From positions 248,001 to 312,000 of the forward strand of contig NZ_FNAI01000005.1 in NCBI RefSeq assembly GCF_900101875.1: a DNA stretch of 64,000 nucleotides, in the 5' to 3' direction. The position numbers were made by a program, and so were the translations under genes. The stretch is from Mucilaginibacter pineti (GTDB lineage: Bacteria; Bacteroidota; Bacteroidia; Sphingobacteriales; Sphingobacteriaceae). The first letter of the stretch is position 1; the number at the start of each line of letters is the position of its first letter. This document shows, in pieces, positions 49,866 through 59,461 of the stretch. The notes beneath the pieces are model-generated. The model searched no databases. It saw only the letters and a list, made by a program, of their open reading frames with translations, and was not told the DNA's origin.

Positions 49866-52800
49866 ATGAAAAAAAATGCACACCGCATTAACCAAGTGCG
49901 GCTGAACCAATTTTTGAAAATCTTTCTTATGTTTAAATTTATCCTTGCCCTGGTGATTGTGTCATCGTTGCAAAGCTTTGCAAAAGGATATGGTCAGAGT
50001 ATAATAAACGTCAGTTTCCAGAATGTGTCTTTAAAAAAAGCTTTCAAGGAAATTGAAAAGAAATCCGACTATCGCTTTTTGTACAGTGATGATGTGCTGG
50101 CTAAAAACGTTTCGCCAACAAGCCTCACCATCACCAACGCTTCGCTTGATGAGGCGATGACCGCCTTGCTGGCGAATACCAACCTGGTATATCGCTTAAG
50201 CGAAAACAACCTGGTTATCCTGTCAGAAAAAGGCGGCACCTTGTCGGTTTTAAAAGTAACAGGTAAGGTTATTGATGAGGCCGGTAAGCCAATGCCCGGT
50301 GTAAGTATAAAAGTTAAAGGGACCGACGTGGGCGCCCAAACCGAAGTTGATGGCAACTACGTATTGAACATCCCGGATGCTAATGCCAACAACGTTGTGC
50401 TGGTATTTTCATTTGTGGGCTATACCACGCAGGAAGTACCGCTTAATGGCAATACCACGCTTAACATACAGCTTAAAGAAACTTCAAACTCATTAAATGA
50501 GGTTATTGTAGTAGGCTATGGCGGCGTTAAACGTAAAGATATAACCGGCGCGGTAGGTATCATTGATGCCAAAGAAGCCAAGAAACTATCAACTAATGAC
50601 CTCTCGCAACTATTGCAGGGGCGCGTTGCCGGTGTAACTGTTAACAGCGATGGGCAGCCAGGTGCTTTCCCGAGCGTGCGCATCAGGGGTTTCAGCACCT
50701 TTGGCGATGCGGCACCGCTATATGTTATTGATGGTGTACCGATGAGCAATTCACCACGCGATTTTAACCCCAACGATATCGAATCGATGCAGGTATTGAA
50801 GGATGCATCAGCAGGCGCAATTTATGGGTCGAGGGCTGCAAATGGGGTGGTTATCATCACCACCAAACAAGGCAAAAAGGGTACGCCGTTAAAAATTGAA
50901 TACAGCGCCTATTACGGCGTTGATAAAATCTGGCAAAAGATACCGGTGCTTAACCGCGTACAATACCAAACCGTAATTAACGAGGTAAATACCAATGCGG
51001 GCTTACCGCTTATCCCAGGTAACGACCCAACTTCATCAGTTTACGTTGCCAATACCAATACCGATTGGCAAAAGGTTGGCGAAAAAAATGGGAACCGTCA
51101 AAACCACGATATTAATTTTTCTGGCGGCAGTGAGCATTTTACCTACAACGTATCGTTAGATTACTTTGGCAACAAGGGTACATTTGTTGGTAATGGCCCC
51201 ACTTATGACCGCTACTCTACCCGTGTAAATACCAGCGGCGACAAAGGCATCTTCCGCTTTGGCGAATCTGTTTTTTATTCGCATTCGCATGAAAACGCTT
51301 TAACCTACCGTTCAGATATCCTTACCGGTAACAGGCCGCCGCTTATTATTGACCTTATTGAGGCTGTGCCTACGCAACAACTATATGACCCTACTAAGGT
51401 AGGCGGCTATGGCGGTATCCTCTCCAGCGTTCAAAACGTTATTTCGCTTAACGCAGTTGGCATTAACTCGCTCATTAAAAACTATACCGATGTTGACCGC
51501 GTGCTGGCCAGCGCCTTTGGCGAGGTTACCTTACTGAAAACCAACGGGCATAGTTTAAAGTACAAAATCAACTTAAGTTATGATAAAGTAGTGGCTAATG
51601 ATTTCTCGTACCAGCCACCGTTTGATCTGGGTTACTTTTTTAACCAGAGTATCTCGCGTCTTGATAATACAGAGCGTTTATACACAACCGGCATTATCGA
51701 AAATACTTTAACCTATAACAAGGCATTTGGCAAACACACTGTTGATGTTTTATTAGGCCAATCATACCAGCAGGATAATTTCCGCACGTTTAGCGGCCAT
51801 GCCGAAAACGTTGTTGAGCCCTATCTCCAGCTGGATAACGGAACCAATAAAACAACCTCAGGTTCAAGTGCCGAAAGTACGCTTGCCTCCTATTTTGGCA
51901 GGTTAAATTATAATTTCGATTCGAGGTATTTGTTAACCGCCACACTGCGCCGGGACGGATCATCGCGCTTTGCCCCATCAAACAGGTTTGGTTACTTCCC
52001 ATCGGCAGCGCTGGCATGGCGTATCACCAACGAAAAGTTTTTTACCGTTCCTAAAGATATCATCAGCGATCTTAAATTCAGGGCCAGTTATGGCGAGTTG
52101 GGTAATCAGAATATCGGCAATTACCTGTACACCTCTTACATCAATCCCAATATTGTATACAATTTTAGCAGCAGTGGCGATAACCAGGGAACAAAAGTTA
52201 CCGGTGGTTTAACTACCAGCCTCGTATCAGAAAACATAAAATGGGAAACACGTACAACAGCAAACTTTGGGTTTGATGCAACATTGCTGAATGGCTTGTT
52301 TGATCTATCTGCCGAATATTATAACAGCAAATCGGCCGATGTATTGGTTGGCGTACCTATCCCGGCCTCTACCGGCTCTGTAAACCAGGCCCCTTTAATT
52401 AATGCGGCCACACTGCGTAACTCGGGTATTGAAATATCTGCCGCTTACCATAAAAGAACCGGCGATTTTACCTTAGATATATCGGCCAATATTGCAACCG
52501 TTAAAAACAAGGTGCTTGCACTTGGCGGTAATAACGAACCAATTTACGGCGTAGGTTCAAAAACAGCCGTAGGCGGCGAAGTAGGTGAGCATTTTGGTTA
52601 TGTTGCAGAAGGTATATTTCAAAACGCTGCCGATATAGCTAACCATGCCAAACAAGAGGCGGGAACAGCCCCCGGCGATATTAAATTTAAAGATCTGGAC
52701 GGTAATAACGTAATCAATGCCGATGATCGTACTTACCTGGGCAGCGCAATTCCTAAATTAAATTACGGGTTTAACGTTACTACCGGCTATAAAAACTTTG

Positions 52801-53243
52801 ATCTGTCGGTATTTACATCGGGCAGCTCGGGCTTTTTAATAAACAGCCGCCTGTACCGCGATTTGATGCTGACCACGGATTACATTAACCGCAGCACCGA
52901 TATCCTGAACCATTGGACACCAACTAACACCAATACGGATATTCCGCGTGTGGTACAAAATGACCCTAACCAAAACCAGCGCGATTCAAACCGTAAGGGT
53001 TGGCTGCAGAATGGTAAATACCTGCGCATAAATACCGTATCGTTAGGTTATACTTTTAAAAAGGGAATTATTGAGGGCTTGTCAAATGCAAGGATATATG
53101 TTACCGGTCAAAACCTGTACTCGTTCCAGGGTTACAAGGGCTTTAACCCCGATTTTACTTCGGGTGTTTTCAACCCGGGCTTCGATGCCGGATCGTTCCC
53201 TAAACCGCGGACCATATTAGTGGGCGTACAGGTAGGTTTTTAA
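49866..53243 (+). CDS. SusC/RagA-family TonB-dependent transporter with STN signalling domain (arabinan)
   Basis: An 1125-residue outer-membrane protein: signal region 1-43, STN domain about 47-120 (IINVSFQNVSLKKAFKEIEK), carboxypeptidase-D-like domain about 131-213, plug (EVIVVGYGGVKRKDITGAVG, VLKDASAGAIYGSRAANGVV) and beta-barrel ending ILVGVQVGF. The STN domain fits signalling through FecR. Substrate is inferred as arabino-oligosaccharides from the GH43 and GH51 genes downstream. susD follows after 30 bases. Confidence 0.94.
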   Translation: MKKNAHRINQVRLNQFLKIFLMFKFILALVIVSSLQSFAKGYGQSIINVSFQNVSLKKAFKEIEKKSDYRFLYSDDVLAKNVSPTSLTITNASLDEAMTALLANTNLVYRLSENNLVILSEKGGTLSVLKVTGKVIDEAGKPMPGVSIKVKGTDVGAQTEVDGNYVLNIPDANANNVVLVFSFVGYTTQEVPLNGNTTLNIQLKETSNSLNEVIVVGYGGVKRKDITGAVGIIDAKEAKKLSTNDLSQLLQGRVAGVTVNSDGQPGAFPSVRIRGFSTFGDAAPLYVIDGVPMSNSPRDFNPNDIESMQVLKDASAGAIYGSRAANGVVIITTKQGKKGTPLKIEYSAYYGVDKIWQKIPVLNRVQYQTVINEVNTNAGLPLIPGNDPTSSVYVANTNTDWQKVGEKNGNRQNHDINFSGGSEHFTYNVSLDYFGNKGTFVGNGPTYDRYSTRVNTSGDKGIFRFGESVFYSHSHENALTYRSDILTGNRPPLIIDLIEAVPTQQLYDPTKVGGYGGILSSVQNVISLNAVGINSLIKNYTDVDRVLASAFGEVTLLKTNGHSLKYKINLSYDKVVANDFSYQPPFDLGYFFNQSISRLDNTERLYTTGIIENTLTYNKAFGKHTVDVLLGQSYQQDNFRTFSGHAENVVEPYLQLDNGTNKTTSGSSAESTLASYFGRLNYNFDSRYLLTATLRRDGSSRFAPSNRFGYFPSAALAWRITNEKFFTVPKDIISDLKFRASYGELGNQNIGNYLYTSYINPNIVYNFSSSGDNQGTKVTGGLTTSLVSENIKWETRTTANFGFDATLLNGLFDLSAEYYNSKSADVLVGVPIPASTGSVNQAPLINAATLRNSGIEISAAYHKRTGDFTLDISANIATVKNKVLALGGNNEPIYGVGSKTAVGGEVGEHFGYVAEGIFQNAADIANHAKQEAGTAPGDIKFKDLDGNNVINADDRTYLGSAIPKLNYGFNVTTGYKNFDLSVFTSGSSGFLINSRLYRDLMLTTDYINRSTDILNHWTPTNTNTDIPRVVQNDPNQNQRDSNRKGWLQNGKYLRINTVSLGYTFKKGIIEGLSNARIYVTGQNLYSFQGYKGFNPDFTSGVFNPGFDAGSFPKPRTILVGVQVGF

Positions 53244-53273
53244 CAATTTGTTTACCAGGTAAATTGAATCAAC

Positions 53274-54836
53274 ATGAAAAAAATTAAATATTTCACCATA
53301 ATCATATTAATCGCATCCTTTTTTGGCTGCGATAAAAAGCTGGACCTTCAAAATCCAAACGCACAAACATCAACCCAATATTGGAAAACAGCCGCCGACG
53401 CTACTGCCGGTGTGGTAGCTATCTACAACAGTATGATACAGGATGGCAGCTACATGCGTATGTACCCCGCCCTTACCGATGGCCGCGGCGACGATTTTAA
53501 AGGTGATAGTCCCTGGGGCGATCTTGACCAGGTAGCAAACTTTACCATCCCAACAACATCCGGGCCGGTGCAATGGGTTTGGGCGCAGCACTACCAATGG
53601 GTTTACCGCACCAACCAGGTTTTAACCTACGTACCGGATATTACTATGGATGAGGGTTTGAAAAAACGTCTATTAGGACAGGCCTATTTTTTACGCGCAC
53701 TGGCTTACTTTAACCTGGCCCGCACTTACAAAGTAGTGCCGCTTATTACCACTGTACCAAAAGATCAGAAAGATTATTACCCGGCAACTGCATCTGAGGA
53801 CGACATTTGGAACCAGATCTATGATGATTTTAAAAAATCAATAGATATGCTGCCGGTAACTTACGACAACGTAAGCGGCGCAGATCAGGGGCAAAAGGGG
53901 CGTGCTACTAAAGGTGCGGCTGTGGGCTTGCTGGGTAAAGCATACTTATATCGCCAAAGATGGACCGATGCAGCAGCTGAGTTTAAATTACTGATAGATG
54001 GCCCCGAATTAAACAATTATAGCCTGATGACAGATTTCAGGGATAACTTTAAGCCAACTAACGAGAACAATGCCGAGTCGTTGTTTGAAGTTCAGTTTGC
54101 CGATCCTAATACTGTTGGCGGTACCGCAGGCAACTATGGCGGCGAACCAAATGCAAACTGGAAACAGGTATCGTCAATAGGTCATACCTATGCTATGGAA
54201 GGTTTTGGCTATTCTGACTTTTTACCAACCAACTGGATTTACGAGGAATTTAAAAAGGAAAAAACTGTTGACGGTAAATTAGATCCCCGCTTGTTGGCCA
54301 CAATTGCATCCTATGAGCCGGGCGTATCCGAGTTGGCTTATTTTGGCCCGTGGAACAATCCAAAAACCAATATTTATCCGCGCAAATATACTCATGATGG
54401 TATCCCGGGTTTCACCAATGAAAACAATGGTATCGAAAATTCGGGTATCAACTATCGGGTGTTAAGATATTCAGATGTGCTGTTGATGTATGCCGAAGCT
54501 TTGAACGAGATGGATCAAACCTCGGCGGCTTATCCATACATTCAAAAAGTACGTAACCGTGCCAACCTGCCCGATCTGGCAACTACCAAACCCAACATGA
54601 CCAAAGAGCAAATGCGCGATCAATTAGGTCACGAACGGGCGTTAGAATTTGCTATTGAAGCGCAGCGTATTAATGACATCATTCGCTGGGGCTGGTTGTA
54701 CAAAGCAGATAAACTTGCCGAACTCAAAAGCCATGATCCCGAGTTTAATTCGTGGACCGCAGGTAACGAGTACCTGCCAATTCCACAAACCGAGCTGGAT
54801 GTAAATAAAAACCTGAAACCTAATCCAGCAAATTAA
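53274..54836 (+). CDS. SusD/RagB-family glycan-binding lipoprotein (arabinan)
   Basis: A 520-residue lipoprotein with signal MKKIKYFTIIILIASFFGCD (lipobox Cys19). SusD features: TSTQYWKTAADATAGVVAIY near the N-terminus, LLGQAYFLRALAYFNLARTY, RYSDVLLMYAEALNEMDQTS, and the C-terminal GHERALEFAIEAQRINDIIR and YLPIPQTELDVNKNLKPNPA. It forms the surface lid of the SusC partner. A strong hairpin follows 9 bases after the stop. Confidence 0.94.
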   Translation: MKKIKYFTIIILIASFFGCDKKLDLQNPNAQTSTQYWKTAADATAGVVAIYNSMIQDGSYMRMYPALTDGRGDDFKGDSPWGDLDQVANFTIPTTSGPVQWVWAQHYQWVYRTNQVLTYVPDITMDEGLKKRLLGQAYFLRALAYFNLARTYKVVPLITTVPKDQKDYYPATASEDDIWNQIYDDFKKSIDMLPVTYDNVSGADQGQKGRATKGAAVGLLGKAYLYRQRWTDAAAEFKLLIDGPELNNYSLMTDFRDNFKPTNENNAESLFEVQFADPNTVGGTAGNYGGEPNANWKQVSSIGHTYAMEGFGYSDFLPTNWIYEEFKKEKTVDGKLDPRLLATIASYEPGVSELAYFGPWNNPKTNIYPRKYTHDGIPGFTNENNGIENSGINYRVLRYSDVLLMYAEALNEMDQTSAAYPYIQKVRNRANLPDLATTKPNMTKEQMRDQLGHERALEFAIEAQRINDIIRWGWLYKADKLAELKSHDPEFNSWTAGNEYLPIPQTELDVNKNLKPNPAN

Positions 54837-54845
54837 TAAAGGTAT

Positions 54846-54871
54846 CCCTCCCGGCCAGTAAGCCGGGAGGG
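54846..54871 (+). terminator. Hairpin between susD and the first GH43 gene
   Basis: CCCTCCCGGC and GCCGGGAGGG form a perfect 10-bp GC-rich stem with a 6-base loop, followed by TATTTTCTC. It would lower expression of the enzyme genes relative to the transporter pair, as seen with the similarly placed hairpin in the alpha-glucan locus. Confidence 0.82.
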
Positions 54872-54904
54872 TATTTTCTCAAAAAAACTTAGTCGAGCTT
54901 ATTT

Positions 54905-56398
54905 ATGAAAAACATGAACAGGTTAAGGTTATTAATGCCTTTGCTTTTAGCTGCCGGTTTATTGCCCGCTTGTAAAAAAGAGGGAGCTGCACCCAAAATA
55001 ACAGATACCGTGGTGGTAAAGCCCATCACGCCAACTGCCTTTGATATTAATTCCATAACCGATACTTACGGTGATATAGCATCGTTTGCCTATTACCAAA
55101 AATGGACGGTTTATAATGTACATGATCCATCCATCAAAAAATTTGGCGATTATTATTACTGCTACAGTACCGATGTTGCTTTTGGTACCGATGTACGTTC
55201 AGGGTTGCAAATTCGCCGGTCGAAAGATCTGGTGCAATGGGAGTTTGTGGGCTGGGTATTTAATTCGCTTCCGGCAAAGGGTTCACAGTTTATCAGCTCA
55301 AAGGGTGGCACGCCGTTCAATGCTTTATGGGCGCCCTATGTAATGAAGGTTGGTGCGGAATACCGGCTGTATTACTCACTTTCATCGGCAGTTGCGCGGT
55401 TAAGCGTTATCGGCATGGCAACAGCTTCATCCCCCGAAGGCCCCTGGACGGAGAAAGACCTCGTGGTAACATCCGCAAATGATGCCAGCATCCAAACCAA
55501 TGCTATCGACCCAACAGTTATTACCGCCCCAACCGGCGACGAGTATATGTACTACGGATCGGCCTGGGATGGCATCTATATGTTAAAGCTTAATGCAACT
55601 ACCGGTTTGGCCGAAACAACAGGCGATAAGGGGAAACGGATTGCCAACCGTGGCTTTACGGGCGGTAAATACAACGGCAACATTGAAGGTGCCGAAGTAA
55701 TATATAACCCCACGCTGAAAAAATATTTCCTGTTTATCTCTTACGATTGGCTGCAAACCAAATACAACGTAAGGGTTGGCAGGGGCGATAACCCTACAGG
55801 CCCTTTTTATGACTACAACGGGCACGATATTAACACCAACGAAGATCATGGGCCTATGATACTGGCACCTTATCAGTTTGCTAACCAAAGCGGCTGGCAG
55901 GGCACCGCGCATTGCGCTGTATTTGACAACGGCAGCGGCCAGTATTTTATGGCGCACCAGGGCAGACCAGGGGTTAATTCCTTTTATATGGACCTGCACG
56001 TACGCAAAATTTCCTGGACGCCCGATGGCTGGCCGGTGGTATCGCCAGAGCGATATGCTAACGTAGATCAGGCTGCCATCGCCAGCACCGATATTGCCGG
56101 CACCTATGAAAAAATAACGTTAAACTACCATATAGTACCCGGTTACAGCGATGAACAAACCAATCCGAATTTTCAGGTAGCTACCGAATTTAAACTGGAT
56201 GCCGCAGGAACCATAAACGGAAACGCCGCAGATAAATGGACTTTTACCGCCCCTTATATCGAACTGAAATACGGCAGCGGCGATACCTACAAACTCAAGA
56301 CCGAGCGCGAAAGGGATTGGGAAAACAAGGTAGTATCTACCATTATTTTTACCGGTTTGGATAACTCAGGTACAGCTATCTGGGGGAAGAAAAAATAA
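54905..56398 (+). CDS. GH43-family arabinan endo-1,5-alpha-L-arabinosidase lipoprotein
   Basis: A 497-residue lipoprotein (signal ends LLPACKKEG). The five-bladed propeller carries the three GH43 acids: base D74 in NVHDPSIKKF, D202 in AIDPTVI and acid E261 in NIEGAEVIY, plus the blade motif WAPYVMKVGAEYRLYYSLSS. A C-terminal beta domain (about 395-497, YHIVPGYSDEQTNPNFQVAT) matches the extra domain found in endo-arabinanases of this family. It probably cuts the arabinan backbone at the cell surface. First enzyme gene after the susD terminator. Confidence 0.9.
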   Translation: MKNMNRLRLLMPLLLAAGLLPACKKEGAAPKITDTVVVKPITPTAFDINSITDTYGDIASFAYYQKWTVYNVHDPSIKKFGDYYYCYSTDVAFGTDVRSGLQIRRSKDLVQWEFVGWVFNSLPAKGSQFISSKGGTPFNALWAPYVMKVGAEYRLYYSLSSAVARLSVIGMATASSPEGPWTEKDLVVTSANDASIQTNAIDPTVITAPTGDEYMYYGSAWDGIYMLKLNATTGLAETTGDKGKRIANRGFTGGKYNGNIEGAEVIYNPTLKKYFLFISYDWLQTKYNVRVGRGDNPTGPFYDYNGHDINTNEDHGPMILAPYQFANQSGWQGTAHCAVFDNGSGQYFMAHQGRPGVNSFYMDLHVRKISWTPDGWPVVSPERYANVDQAAIASTDIAGTYEKITLNYHIVPGYSDEQTNPNFQVATEFKLDAAGTINGNAADKWTFTAPYIELKYGSGDTYKLKTERERDWENKVVSTIIFTGLDNSGTAIWGKKK

Positions 56399-56462
56399 TG
56401 ATTGTTAAAAACACACTTAATTTAAATTTTATTTTTAGCTTTAGCTACCAAATAAACCCATA

Positions 56463-58439
56463 ATGATAAAGCACACCTTTTTAACCGTTTGTGCATTGGG
56501 CACGCTACTGGCGGCAAATGCCCAAAATACACCTGCACACACCTATAATATACAGGCAGATAAGATCATAACGCCTATCCCATCAACCATGTACGGGATA
56601 TTTTTTGAGGATATTAACCTTGCTGCCGATGGCGGTGTATATGCAGAGCTGGTAAAAAACCGTTCGTTTGAGTTTAATATGCCCCTGGCCGCGTGGACGG
56701 AGCATAAAAAAGATGGCGGTGATGGTCGCATTGAGGTGATCAACCGGTCGGCAGAAAGGCCGGAGAACCCGCATTATATTAAAACATATGTTAACACGGA
56801 TGCAGGAAGCTTCGGCATCTCCAACGAAGGTTTCCGTGGTATGGGCATTAAAGAGGGCGAGGATTACACCTTTTCGGTGATAGCCAAACAGGAAGGTGAT
56901 GCCAACGTAAAACTAAATATTGAACTACACGGCGATAATGATGCCATTATAGGCAAGGCCGAATTGCTGCCAACAGACAAGAACTGGGGCCGTTACAGCG
57001 TAAAATTCAAATCAACAGCTACGGTAAAAAAAGCGCAGCTATATGTTTGGCTAAGCGGCAAAGGTATTATTGATCTGGATATGATCTCGATGTTCCCGGA
57101 GCATACCTGGAAAAACCGTCCTGCTGGTTTACGTGCCGACCTGGTGCAAAAGCTCGCCGATATGAAACCCGGTTTCCTTCGTTTTCCCGGTGGCTGTATC
57201 GTAGAGGGCCGCGATTTAAACAACCGCTACCAATGGAAAAAAACAATTGGCGATATTGATAAACGCGAAAACATCATTAACCGTTGGAATACTGAGTTTA
57301 AGCATCGTCCCGCTCCTGATTATTACCAAACCTTTGGCCTGGGCTTTATGGAATATTTCATGACTGCCGAGGACATCGGCGCATCGCCCCTGCCTATCCT
57401 TAACTGCGGTATGGCCTGCGAGTTTAACACCGCCGAAATTGTGCCGATGGACCAGCTTGACCCATACATCCAGGATGCCTTGGATCTTATTGAGTTTGCC
57501 AATGGCGATGCTACCACTAAATGGGGCAAACTTCGTACAGATCTTGGTCACCCCGGTAAGTTTAACCTGAAAATGCTGGGCGTTGGTAACGAGCAATGGG
57601 GCGAGCAATATATTGAGCGCTGGAAGGTTTTTACTAAAACCATTAAGGATAAATACCCGGATATAAAAATAGTATCGGCCCTGGGCCCCGATCCCGAAGG
57701 CGACAAGTTTGACCTGCTGAACAAAACATTCCGCAGCTTAAACGCCGATATTTTAGACGAACATTATTACCGCGCCCCAAAATGGTTTTTGGATAACGCG
57801 CGCCGCTATGATAATTACGACCGTAAGGGCCCTAAGATCTTCGCCGGGGAATATGCTGCACAAAGCGTGGCCACGGTTAGTCCGGATAATAAAAACAACT
57901 GGACCTGCGCCATAGCCGAAGCTGCTTTCATGACCGGGCTTGAGCGCAACGCCGCCGTAGTAAAAATGGCATCCTATGCCCCTTTATTTGCCCATGTCGA
58001 CGGCTGGCAGTGGACTCCGGATCTGATCTGGTTTGACAATTTGAATAGTTACGGCACGCCGAATTACTACGTGCAGCAACTCTTCTCCCTAAATAAAGGC
58101 ACCGATGTGGTACCGCTTACGCTGAACAAAGAGTCGGTTGCCGGGCAGGATGGCTGCTACGCTACCGCCAGTTTGGATAAGACTACAAACGAGCTCATCA
58201 TTAAATTTGTGAATAGTGGCGCATCGGCCCAAATCGCCAGCTTTAACATCAGCGGTGCCGGCTATCAAAAGCAGGTTGCCGTAACCACCCTCCGCAGTGA
58301 TAATGGCGACGCAGTGAATTCCCTGGAAAACCCAACAGCAGTAAGTCCGGTGCAAAGCACTGTTTCATTAAGTGGCAAAGTATTAAAAATGAATATCGAG
58401 CCTTATTCCCTAAAGGTTATCAGGCTAAAAACTAAATAA
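56463..58439 (+). CDS. GH51 alpha-L-arabinofuranosidase
   Basis: A 658-residue secreted enzyme with a signal peptide (1-21, ANAQ). An N-terminal region with a carbohydrate-binding-like beta-sandwich (about 75-215) interrupts the usual GH51 start MYGIFFEDINLAADGGVYAE. The barrel has LRFPGGCIVEGRDLNNRYQW, the acid/base E377 in LGVGNEQWGEQY and the nucleophile E463 in IFAGEYAAQS. The C-terminal beta domain ends EPYSLKVIRLK. It removes arabinofuranosyl side chains and shortens arabino-oligosaccharides. One base separates it from the next gene. Confidence 0.95.
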   Translation: MIKHTFLTVCALGTLLAANAQNTPAHTYNIQADKIITPIPSTMYGIFFEDINLAADGGVYAELVKNRSFEFNMPLAAWTEHKKDGGDGRIEVINRSAERPENPHYIKTYVNTDAGSFGISNEGFRGMGIKEGEDYTFSVIAKQEGDANVKLNIELHGDNDAIIGKAELLPTDKNWGRYSVKFKSTATVKKAQLYVWLSGKGIIDLDMISMFPEHTWKNRPAGLRADLVQKLADMKPGFLRFPGGCIVEGRDLNNRYQWKKTIGDIDKRENIINRWNTEFKHRPAPDYYQTFGLGFMEYFMTAEDIGASPLPILNCGMACEFNTAEIVPMDQLDPYIQDALDLIEFANGDATTKWGKLRTDLGHPGKFNLKMLGVGNEQWGEQYIERWKVFTKTIKDKYPDIKIVSALGPDPEGDKFDLLNKTFRSLNADILDEHYYRAPKWFLDNARRYDNYDRKGPKIFAGEYAAQSVATVSPDNKNNWTCAIAEAAFMTGLERNAAVVKMASYAPLFAHVDGWQWTPDLIWFDNLNSYGTPNYYVQQLFSLNKGTDVVPLTLNKESVAGQDGCYATASLDKTTNELIIKFVNSGASAQIASFNISGAGYQKQVAVTTLRSDNGDAVNSLENPTAVSPVQSTVSLSGKVLKMNIEPYSLKVIRLKTK

Positions 58440-58440
58440 G

Positions 58441-59451
58441 TTGAAGAATTTTGGTTTGCAATTGGTCGTTTTATTCCTGGGCGTTAATGTTTACGCCCAG
58501 GATTTACGAACTAATATTTCTGTTCACGACCCTGTGATCGTTAAACACGATAGTACTTATACTATTTTTTGCACCGGCATGGGCATAGCTATGTGGTCGT
58601 CTGTTGATAAGATACATTGGAAACCCGAAAAACCGGTGTTTGACAAAGCGCCGCAATGGGCCGTTGATGCCATCCCTGGTTTTAAAGGGCACATCTGGGC
58701 GCCAGATATTTCTTATCACAATGGCCTGTATTACCTGTACTATTCGGTATCGGCATTTGGCAAAAACACATCGGCCATAGGGGTGGCTACCAACACTACA
58801 CTCCATACCAATGATCCGGCTTATAAATGGACAGATCATGGCAAGGTATTCCAATCTGTTCCCGGAAAAACCAACTGGAACGCTATCGACCCTAATTTAA
58901 TTACCGATAAGGACGGTACACCCTACCTTGTGTTCGGCTCATTTTGGGATGGATTGAAACTGGTAAAACTCAATCCAGACCGGCTGGGCATTGCCGACAA
59001 TACCGACAGTCTGCCTACCATTGCCACCAGAAAAAAATCCCCGTCTGAAAACCTGCCACCAATAGCCGGAAATCCTGTCGACGCTGGCGGAAACGCCATT
59101 GAAGCCCCATACCTCTATGCCCACGAAAAGTATTTTTACCTTTTTGCCTCAATAGATTACTGCTGCAAAGGACCGCAGAGCACCTACAAGATGATCATTG
59201 GGAGGTCTAAAAATCTTAAAGGTCCATATCTCGATAAAAACGGCATCGCCATGAATAAAGGTGGCGGCACTATACTATTAGAAGGCGATAAGAACTGGTA
59301 CGGCGTGGGCCACAATGGCGTAGCCCATTTTGACGGTGCCGATTACATCATCTTCCACGGATACGATGCTGCAGACAGGGGAATTTCGAAGCTGCGGCTG
59401 CAAAAACTAAACTGGGTTAAGGGATGGCCGGTAATTGAGGAAAACAAATAA
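58441..59451 (+). CDS. GH43-family arabinanase (TTG start)
   Basis: A 336-residue secreted enzyme. The signal peptide (KNFGLQLVVLFLGVNVYAQ) requires the TTG start at 58441, one base after the GH51 stop; no ATG precedes the mature domain. GH43 acids are D30 in SVHDPVIVKH, D150 in AIDPNLITDK and E221 in AIEAPYLY, with blade motifs GHIWAPDISYHNGLYYLYYS and LVFGSFWDGLKLVKL, close to endo-1,5-alpha-L-arabinanases. It has no extra C-terminal domain. Translation is probably coupled to GH51. Confidence 0.9.
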   Translation: MKNFGLQLVVLFLGVNVYAQDLRTNISVHDPVIVKHDSTYTIFCTGMGIAMWSSVDKIHWKPEKPVFDKAPQWAVDAIPGFKGHIWAPDISYHNGLYYLYYSVSAFGKNTSAIGVATNTTLHTNDPAYKWTDHGKVFQSVPGKTNWNAIDPNLITDKDGTPYLVFGSFWDGLKLVKLNPDRLGIADNTDSLPTIATRKKSPSENLPPIAGNPVDAGGNAIEAPYLYAHEKYFYLFASIDYCCKGPQSTYKMIIGRSKNLKGPYLDKNGIAMNKGGGTILLEGDKNWYGVGHNGVAHFDGADYIIFHGYDAADRGISKLRLQKLNWVKGWPVIEENK

Positions 59452-59461
59452 AACAATCAAC

